Assembly: GCA_002730675.1 (NCBI GenBank)
Contig: PCAV01000047.1
Coordinates: forward strand, 1-11,047
Length of the DNA stretch: 11,047 bases
DNA from: Rhodospirillaceae bacterium
GTDB taxonomy: Bacteria; Pseudomonadota; Alphaproteobacteria; Thalassobaculales; Thalassobaculaceae
Direction: 5' to 3'
Shown: piece by piece, positions 6,037 to 11,047 of the stretch
How the letters are laid out: each line of letters starts with the position of its first letter
Numbering within the stretch: position 1 is the first letter of the stretch
The notes under the pieces: model-generated
Seen by the model: only the letters and a program-made list of their open reading frames with translations
Told to the model about the DNA's origin: nothing
Database searches by the model: none
Made by a program: the position numbers and the translations under genes

Positions 6037-7740
6037 ATGTCATCTACACCGAACGGCCAGGTTCTATCAGAAAAACTGGGAGGACACGTGTTAGTGGATT
6101 CCCTGAGGACGCACGGCGTTGAAATGGTATTTGGAGTTCCTGGTGAAAGTTATTTGGCTGTATTAGATGGGTTGCAAGACGCCAATAGTATACAAACCAT
6201 CATATGCCGTCAGGAGGGTGGTGCCACGATGATGGCGGAAGCCTACGGTAAAATGACGGGCAAGCCAGGTGTATGTCTCGTAACACGAGGACCTGGTGCT
6301 ACAAATGCAAGCGCTGGCGTTCACATAGCAATGCAGGACTCTACGCCACTTGTTTTACTCGTAGGCCAGGTCGGAAGATCAATGATGGATCGTGAGGCAT
6401 TTCAAGAAATCGACTACAGGCGCATGTTTGGTGAAATTACAAAGTGGGTTGCTCAAATTGAGGACCCTATGAGAATTCCCGAGTATATAAATAGGGCGTT
6501 TTATACAGCGACTTCGGGTCGGCCGGGGCCAGTCGTTTTGGCATTACCAGAAGATATGTTGACAGAATTCGCTGATAGCCCAGCGATAAACTCCTATCAA
6601 AAAGTGCAACCATATCCTTCGCCTTCAGATCTTGAAACACTGCAATCATTACTTAATGCCGCCAATGCGCCACTAATGATTATCGGTGGAGGGGGGTGGG
6701 ATGCTGCTGCCTGTACTAAAGTTCAAGAGTTTGCAGATAAAAATAATCTAGCTGTGGGATGTTCTTTTCGCTGTCAGGACTATTTTGATAATAGACATCC
6801 AAATTATGTTGGTCATATTGGGATAGGTCTATCCCCCTCGCTGGAAAAACGGGTATTAGAAGCTGACCTGTTATTAGTTGTTGGGGCTCGTTTGGGTGAA
6901 ATAACCACAGGCGGTTACAAATTGCTAGACATTCCTAAACCGAAACAGAAACTTGTCCATGTTCACGGAGGCGCAGAGGAGTTAGGAAGCGTATACCAAC
7001 CCGACTTACCTATTAATGCTGGACCGTGTCAGTTTGCAGATGCCATTCATAATTTGGTGCTGGAAAATTCGTCGAGATGGGCATCTAGTACTTTGGAAGG
7101 CAATAAAGCATATCTTGAAACATTGAAGCCACAACCAATTCCTGGCGACGTGCAAATGGGAGAAATTGCATCGTGGTTAAATCAAAAGCTCCCGGAAGAT
7201 GCGTTTATTTGTAATGGAGCGGGAAACTACGCGACTTGGATGCATCGATTTTATCAATATAGAAAGTATCGGACCCAATTGGCACCGACGAGCGGATCAA
7301 TGGGATACGGTTTGCCTTCAGCGGTTGCTGCTAAGCTCGTCCATCCTGAACGGGTGGTAGTTAGTATGAATGGTGATGGGTGTTTTATGATGCATGGACA
7401 GGAATTAGCAACCGCAATGCAGTATGGAGCCAACATAATAATAATTATTGTTAACAATGGTATGTTCGGTACTATTCGTATGCATCAAGAGCGCGAATAT
7501 CCGGGGAGGATCGCAAATACAGGGTTGCAAAATCCAGATTTTGCAGCCCTTGCTCGAGCATATGGAGCTGCTGGCGAGCTTGTAACTAAAACCGAAGAGT
7601 TTTATCCAGCTTTTGAAAGAGCCTTAGAGGCTTCTACACCAACGATTATAGAGATTAAAATACATCCAGATGCAATCTCACCTGCTACAACGTTAAGTGC
7701 TATAAGAGAGGTAGCACTCGCAAAAGAAAATAAAAATTAA
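6037..7740 (+). CDS. Thiamine-diphosphate-dependent enzyme, acetolactate-synthase superfamily
   Basis: This is a cytoplasmic ThDP enzyme that decarboxylates a 2-keto acid and may ligate or release the product. The substrate cannot be read from the sequence. All three domains are present over 567 residues. The N-terminal Pyr domain holds GVPGE (33-37), catalytic Glu60 in RQEGG, and GPGATNASAGVHIAMQDSTP (85-104). A central TPP-M domain spans about 195-340. The C-terminal PP domain holds GSMGYGLPSAVAA (420-432) and the ThDP/Mg motif GDG (446-448) to NNGMFG (473-478). AFQEID (121-126) resembles acetolactate synthases, but the stretch NNGMFGTIRMHQEREYPGR differs from the biosynthetic enzymes and no small-subunit gene follows. 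AruI-type 2-ketoarginine decarboxylase is an attractive functional idea given the nearby DDAH, but similarity to AruI is only superfamily-level. AAAGGG lies 8 bases before the ATG. Confidence 0.85.
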   Translation: MSSTPNGQVLSEKLGGHVLVDSLRTHGVEMVFGVPGESYLAVLDGLQDANSIQTIICRQEGGATMMAEAYGKMTGKPGVCLVTRGPGATNASAGVHIAMQDSTPLVLLVGQVGRSMMDREAFQEIDYRRMFGEITKWVAQIEDPMRIPEYINRAFYTATSGRPGPVVLALPEDMLTEFADSPAINSYQKVQPYPSPSDLETLQSLLNAANAPLMIIGGGGWDAAACTKVQEFADKNNLAVGCSFRCQDYFDNRHPNYVGHIGIGLSPSLEKRVLEADLLLVVGARLGEITTGGYKLLDIPKPKQKLVHVHGGAEELGSVYQPDLPINAGPCQFADAIHNLVLENSSRWASSTLEGNKAYLETLKPQPIPGDVQMGEIASWLNQKLPEDAFICNGAGNYATWMHRFYQYRKYRTQLAPTSGSMGYGLPSAVAAKLVHPERVVVSMNGDGCFMMHGQELATAMQYGANIIIIIVNNGMFGTIRMHQEREYPGRIANTGLQNPDFAALARAYGAAGELVTKTEEFYPAFERALEASTPTIIEIKIHPDAISPATTLSAIREVALAKENKN

Positions 7741-7829
7741 TATTTTGAAACTCAAAATGAAAAAATAGAAGATTAGCGAATTGTCGAGAAGTTAAATAGG
7801 TTCTTAATATTATGGGATGGAGTTATTAG

Positions 7830-8765
7830 ATGGTCGATACAAAAAAAGTTATAATCACCTGCGCTGTTACTGGTTCTATTCATACTCCTACAATGAGCCC
7901 TCATTTACCCATTACTCCAGATGAAATCGCTGATGCATCTATTGGTGCCTGGGAAGCGGGCGCTTCAATTATACATCTTCACGCAAGAAACCCAGAGGAT
8001 GGTAGTCCTACTCCGGACCCAGATGTATTTATGGAATTTCTTCCCCGAGTGAAACAGGCTACGGATGCAGTTGTGAATATTTCAACTGGTGGCGGGCATG
8101 GAATGACTGTACAGCAACGCCTTGAGGCTGCCGTTAAGGCAAGTCCAGAAATGACTTCCTTAAATATGGGATCAATGAATTTTGGACTTTTTCCAATCTT
8201 AGATAAGATGTCAGATTTCCAGCATGATTGGGAACCAAAATACCTAGAGAACTCTCGAGATTTTATTTTTCGAAACACTTTCAAAGATATTGAATACATC
8301 CTTAAGGAACTAGGTGAAGGGCATGGAACGCGGTTTGAGTTCGAGTGTTATGATATTGGACACCTTTATACTCTCGCTCACTTCCTTGATAGGGGTTTGG
8401 TTAAACCGCCTCTATTTGTCCAGTCCATCTTTGGTATATTAGGTGGAATTGGTGCTGATGAGGAGAACTTAATGCACGCGCGAAGGATCGCTGATAAGCT
8501 GTTTGGTAACGATTATCAATGGTCAGTTTTAGCCGCAGGGCGTCATCAAATGAATTTTGTTACTATGGCTGCCATGCTTGGAGGCAATGTGAGAGTGGGT
8601 TTAGAGGATAGCTTATACATAGGTAAGGGCAAACTTGCAGAGTCAAATAAAGATCAAGTGGCTAAAATACGAAGAATTATAGAAGATTTGTCCTTAGAGG
8701 TGGCATCTCCTAAGGAAGCTCGCGAAATGTTGGGCTTGAAGGGGGGGGATCTGGTTCAGTTTTGA
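7830..8765 (+). CDS. BKACE family beta-keto acid cleavage enzyme (DUF849)
   Basis: BKACE enzymes are zinc-dependent. They condense a beta-keto acid with acetyl-CoA and split it to acetoacetate and a shortened CoA ester. The 311 residues form one TIM-barrel domain. Compared from memory with Kce (3-keto-5-aminohexanoate cleavage enzyme), the zinc ligands H49 and H51 (IHLHAR) and E259 are kept, as are S85 (STGGG), E172 (FEFECYD), R255 and D260 (VRVGLED). Kce Glu14, which contacts the substrate amine, is Ile17 here, and about 26 extra residues lie around 122-155. Both suggest a different substrate from Kce. GGAG is 7 bases before the ATG (7819-7822). An 8-G tract (8741-8748) lies near the 3' end. 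DDAH follows after 6 bases, so the two are surely co-transcribed. Confidence 0.9.
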   Translation: MVDTKKVIITCAVTGSIHTPTMSPHLPITPDEIADASIGAWEAGASIIHLHARNPEDGSPTPDPDVFMEFLPRVKQATDAVVNISTGGGHGMTVQQRLEAAVKASPEMTSLNMGSMNFGLFPILDKMSDFQHDWEPKYLENSRDFIFRNTFKDIEYILKELGEGHGTRFEFECYDIGHLYTLAHFLDRGLVKPPLFVQSIFGILGGIGADEENLMHARRIADKLFGNDYQWSVLAAGRHQMNFVTMAAMLGGNVRVGLEDSLYIGKGKLAESNKDQVAKIRRIIEDLSLEVASPKEAREMLGLKGGDLVQF

Positions 8766-8771
8766 GACACG

Positions 8772-9554
8772 GTGGGTAACTTTTTTGATATAAACAAGGC
8801 AATAGTTCGACTGCCCTCGAAAGACGTTAGTAATGGCCTTCGGTCGGTTGACTTTGGTGACCCTTCTTATGAACTTGTAAAGGCAGAACACGACGCTTAT
8901 GTCAAAGCACTGGTAATTGAGGGTGTAGACGTTGAAATACTCGCTCCACTTCCAGGTTTTCCCGACGCGTTGTTTGTTGAAGACCCAGCACTCGTTTTTT
9001 CGGAGGCTGCTGTTGTTCTTAAATCGTCTAGAATTGAAAGAAGTGGTGAGGGTGAACTACTGTCACGCTCCCTTGAAAATAACTTTCATGATGTCTTTTA
9101 TTTAGATGATGGTTTTGTCGATGGAGGGGATATCCTCCAACTTCCAGATATAGTAATTATTGGGCTGTCACAAAGGACTGATCGTAAGGGAGCGGAAGCT
9201 CTTAAGATAATTCTTAATCATTTAGATAAAAAGAGTGTGATCTGTGAGGTTCCAAGCGAAGTACTTCACTTAAAATCAGATTGTTCTCTTATAGACTGCG
9301 ACACTATTTTAGTGACGGAAAAGCTCGCCGATGAAAAAACCTTGTCCGGTTTTAATAAAATAATAGTACCTGAGAAAGAGTCGAACGCTGCAAATACCAT
9401 TAGAATAAACTCTAAGATTTTTATTGGAGAACAATTTCCAGCGACTATCCAGGCACTTGAAAAAAGTGGATTTGAATTAATACCATTAGGAATAAGTGAA
9501 ATTAGTAAAATCGACGCAGGTTTATCTTGCATGAGCCTGCGTTGGTCTCAATAG
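8772..9554 (+). CDS. Dimethylargininase (DDAH)-family amidinohydrolase
   Basis: DDAH hydrolyses N-omega-methylated arginines to citrulline and methylamine or dimethylamine. This 260-residue protein has the pentein-fold landmarks. FPDALFVED (63-71) carries D65 and D71. R90 and R135 (SQRTDRKG) match the substrate-binding Arg85 and Arg132 of the Pseudomonas aeruginosa enzyme. The acidic catalytic residue is D117 in VDGGDIL (as in mammalian DDAH; Glu in P. aeruginosa). H166 in LHLKS and nucleophile C253 in DAGLSCMSLRW complete the triad. NAANTI (205-210) is also typical. All residues expected for activity are present, and free or N-methylated arginine-like guanidines are the likely substrates. 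The start is GTG, 6 bases after the BKACE stop and in the same frame. No good Shine-Dalgarno is visible, which points to translational coupling. Confidence 0.9.
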   Translation: MGNFFDINKAIVRLPSKDVSNGLRSVDFGDPSYELVKAEHDAYVKALVIEGVDVEILAPLPGFPDALFVEDPALVFSEAAVVLKSSRIERSGEGELLSRSLENNFHDVFYLDDGFVDGGDILQLPDIVIIGLSQRTDRKGAEALKIILNHLDKKSVICEVPSEVLHLKSDCSLIDCDTILVTEKLADEKTLSGFNKIIVPEKESNAANTIRINSKIFIGEQFPATIQALEKSGFELIPLGISEISKIDAGLSCMSLRWSQ

Positions 9555-9669
9555 AAATACAGATTTATCTTTGTTTTGAAGATGTTTATCAGTACTTTTA
9601 GATATTTATTTCAATTTTAGTTTGAGAAATTAATGAATTCCGCCAAAAGGTTAGGTGTCGATAATCAGC

Positions 9670-9699
9670 TTGATCGAATAATCGTCGAAACGCTATAAT
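9670..9699 (+). promoter_or_regulatory. Candidate sigma-70 promoter of the CoA-transferase genes
   Basis: TTGATC (9670-9675) and a perfect TATAAT (9694-9699) are 18 bases apart, with AT-rich sequence upstream from about 9,555. Transcription would begin near 9706, giving a leader of about 65 bases before the ATG. This suggests that the CoA-transferase genes can be transcribed separately from the DDAH gene. Confidence 0.55.
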
Positions 9700-9705
9700 A
9701 CATGA

Positions 9706-9740
9706 GCGTCTAGCGGGAACTGCAATGAGGAACCCGACGC
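9706..9740 (+). other. Leader stem-loop with possible 9-codon upstream ORF
   Basis: GCGT (9706-9709) pairs with ACGC (9737-9740) and CGGG (9714-9717) with CCCG (9733-9736), leaving a CTAG bulge and a 15-base loop. The structure would sit at the very 5' end of the predicted transcript. An ATG in the loop (9725) opens a short frame, MRNPTRPEV, that stops at 9752-9754. Whether it is translated is unknown. Confidence 0.3.
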
Positions 9741-9770
9741 GGCCAGAAGTTTAAAGTTAGGATCAAAGAT

Positions 9771-10604
9771 ATGTTAGCCAGGCAATTAACGATTGAAGAA
9801 CTTGCTTCAGAGATACCAGACGGTTCGAAGGTAGCGTTGCCCCCAGACTATGCTTATTGCGCATTGAGCGCAGTTAGAGCATTGATACGACAACAAAAAA
9901 GGAAACTCCACCTTGTTGGGGTTCCGTCATTAGGATTTCAAGCGGACATGCTGATTGGGGCCGGCTGTGTGGCGACTGTCGAAACTGCTGCGGTAACCTT
10001 ATCCGAATACGGTCTTGCCCCACGGTTTACGGCCGCTGTAAAATCAGGGTCTATAACAATGATGGATGCGACCTGTCCTGCTATACACGCCGCTCTGCAA
10101 GCGTCTGAAAAAGGCATTCCATTTATTCCTCTTCGGGGATTGATAGGTTCAGATATTTTGAAAAATAGAAAAGATTGGAAAGTTGGCAACAATCCATTTG
10201 CCGATGAGAAAGATGATCCAATTGTATTTTTACCTGCCCTTAAGCCAGACGTTGCGCTTATACATGCTCCAATTGGTGACAAGTTCGGAAATGTCTGGAT
10301 TGGCGTTCGAAGAGAGCAAATGCTAATGGCGCATGCCGCCAAAACGACATATGTCACTGTAGAGAAGATTATAGAGGGCAATATTATGGAAGATCTCCAA
10401 CTAAAGGCGGCAGCAATTCCTGGAATCTATATAAATGCCATAGCTGAGGCTAAAAATGGTGCTTGGCCTATAGGGATCCCAGGAGGATATGACTCCGATC
10501 ACCAACATTTAAAGAGTTATGTTGAACTTGCGCAAACTGCGGAAGGTTTCGATCAATATATGAACGAGCATATTTATAATAGTAAAGCAGAAGCTGCCGA
10601 ATAG
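9771..10604 (+). CDS. CoA-transferase subunit A (GctA-like, class I)
   Basis: This is the alpha subunit of a family I CoA-transferase related to glutaconate CoA-transferase, moving CoA between carboxylic acids. The 277 residues show the family order: LHLVGVPSLGFQADMLIGAG (46-65), the YGLAPRF region (80-86), KGIPFIPLRGLIGSDIL (114-130), NPFADEK (141-147), LPALKPDVALIHAPIGDKFGN (154-174), and a C-terminal YVTVEKIIE near 194-202. The CoA-site region near residues 24-34 reads PPDYAYCALSA instead of the usual Gly-rich loop. AGGA (9759-9762) is 8 bases before the ATG. The B subunit starts 6 bases after the stop. The actual acids are unknown. Acetoacetate released by the nearby BKACE is a reasonable candidate acceptor. 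IpdA-type ring-opening hydrolases share the fold and cannot be excluded. Confidence 0.88.
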   Translation: MLARQLTIEELASEIPDGSKVALPPDYAYCALSAVRALIRQQKRKLHLVGVPSLGFQADMLIGAGCVATVETAAVTLSEYGLAPRFTAAVKSGSITMMDATCPAIHAALQASEKGIPFIPLRGLIGSDILKNRKDWKVGNNPFADEKDDPIVFLPALKPDVALIHAPIGDKFGNVWIGVRREQMLMAHAAKTTYVTVEKIIEGNIMEDLQLKAAAIPGIYINAIAEAKNGAWPIGIPGGYDSDHQHLKSYVELAQTAEGFDQYMNEHIYNSKAEAAE

Positions 10605-10610
10605 AATTTT

Positions 10611-11047
10611 ATGTCTACTGTATTACTTGAAGAAATTCTTATTAATGCCATTGCCAAAAATTTAGACGGGTTAGGACATATAGCTGTTGGGGCTTCTTCT
10701 CCTATACCAGGGGCTGCAGCTTTACTGGCTAGAACGCGCAGTAATGGGGGCATGCGAGTTTCTATATTAGGAAGTGAAGATAACAATTTCTTTAGTGATG
10801 GTGGCAAAGAAATTTTCGATATTGCCGGGCAGGGAAGAATGGACGCATTCTTTCTTAGTGGAGCTCAAATAGATGGTAAGGCGAATGTTAACCTCGTAGC
10901 GGTTGGTGATTATAATCAGCCTAAAGCCAGATTCCCGGGTTCTTTTGGCTCAGGGTATTTGTATTTTGTTGTACCAAGAGTGATTTTATTTAGACTAGAA
11001 CATACCCCTAGGACATTAGTAAAAGAAGTTGATTTTATAAGCGCACC
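10611..11047 (+). CDS. CoA-transferase subunit B (GctB-like), partial at right edge
   Basis: This is the partner of the preceding subunit, together forming the heteromeric enzyme. The first 145 codons are in the window and the frame is open to the edge. The stretches FFLSGAQIDGKANVNLVAVG (80-99), KARFPGSFGSGYLYFV (105-120) and VDFISAP (140-146) align well with GctB (GGAQID, RxxGSGG, IDYVTSP). In GctB the CoA-carrying catalytic glutamate lies in a VESG motif at residue 54. Here the region reads SILGSEDNN, so the only nearby Glu (E56) is displaced by two or three residues. The ATG is 6 bases after the subunit A stop with no clear Shine-Dalgarno, consistent with coupled translation. Confidence 0.85.
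   Translation, partial: MSTVLLEEILINAIAKNLDGLGHIAVGASSPIPGAAALLARTRSNGGMRVSILGSEDNNFFSDGGKEIFDIAGQGRMDAFFLSGAQIDGKANVNLVAVGDYNQPKARFPGSFGSGYLYFVVPRVILFRLEHTPRTLVKEVDFISA

Noticed and set aside
6037..7740. Calling the ThDP enzyme acetolactate synthase (ilvB/ilvG) or AruI.
   Set aside because: No small-subunit gene is adjacent, and the region after the NN motif differs from biosynthetic acetolactate synthases. Similarity to AruI by eye is only superfamily-level.
7737..7811. Direct repeat TTAATATT at 7737-7744 and 7804-7811 flanking the gap before BKACE.
   Set aside because: It is an 8-base, AT-only word in AT-rich sequence and is readily explained by chance.
9512..9544. Hairpin CGACGCAGG / CCTGCGTTG with a 15-base loop at the end of the DDAH gene, as a terminator.
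   Set aside because: Most of it lies within the coding sequence over conserved active-site codons, and no T run follows. The pairing is probably incidental to coding.
1..11047. Search for IS elements, CRISPR arrays, tRNA or rRNA genes, toxin-antitoxin pairs and attachment sites.
   Set aside because: No transposase, regularly spaced repeat, cloverleaf or terminal repeat was seen. All long open frames are explained by metabolic or regulatory genes.

Overview
The window holds two gene blocks that point away from a short regulatory stretch near position 5,120. It looks like a bacterial chromosome of modest GC, roughly low-40s percent judged by eye. Genes are close-packed, mostly ATG with some GTG starts, and Shine-Dalgarno sequences are recognisable. 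The protein types (a complete C-P lyase core, a DUF849/BKACE enzyme, a dimethylargininase and a GctAB-like pair) would suit a marine or soil proteobacterium, most likely an alphaproteobacterium. That placement is an inference from family resemblance, not a computed one.

Left block (1-5,049, minus strand): phnG-phnH-phnI-phnJ-phnK-phnL-phnM, the carbon-phosphorus lyase operon. Neighbouring genes are separated by at most 4 bases or overlap by 4, and phnM runs off the left edge. PhnJ keeps the glycyl-radical glycine and all four cysteines of the E. coli enzyme. PhnG/H/I/J form the core complex that loads a phosphonate onto ATP and breaks the C-P bond, PhnK and PhnL are its ATPase partners, and PhnM removes pyrophosphate from the triphosphate intermediate. 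The phosphonate transporter genes (phnCDE) and phnN are not in this window.

Centre (5,050-5,198): a divergent control region with a minus-strand promoter, two abutting HutC/PhnF-type operator matches just downstream of its -10 box, and a separate 18-bp dyad just before the divergent regulator gene phnF (5,199-5,915, plus strand).

Right block (6,037-11,047, plus strand): a thiamine-diphosphate enzyme of the acetolactate-synthase superfamily, a BKACE beta-keto-acid cleavage enzyme, a dimethylargininase (DDAH) 6 bases later, then after a 216-base gap with its own promoter a two-subunit CoA-transferase of the GctA/GctB type (second subunit cut by the window edge). This set looks like a catabolic module for a guanidino or methylated amino acid or a related keto acid. 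I do not recognise it as a described pathway, and it is the most likely place for something new. No IS elements, CRISPR arrays, tRNA or rRNA genes were seen.
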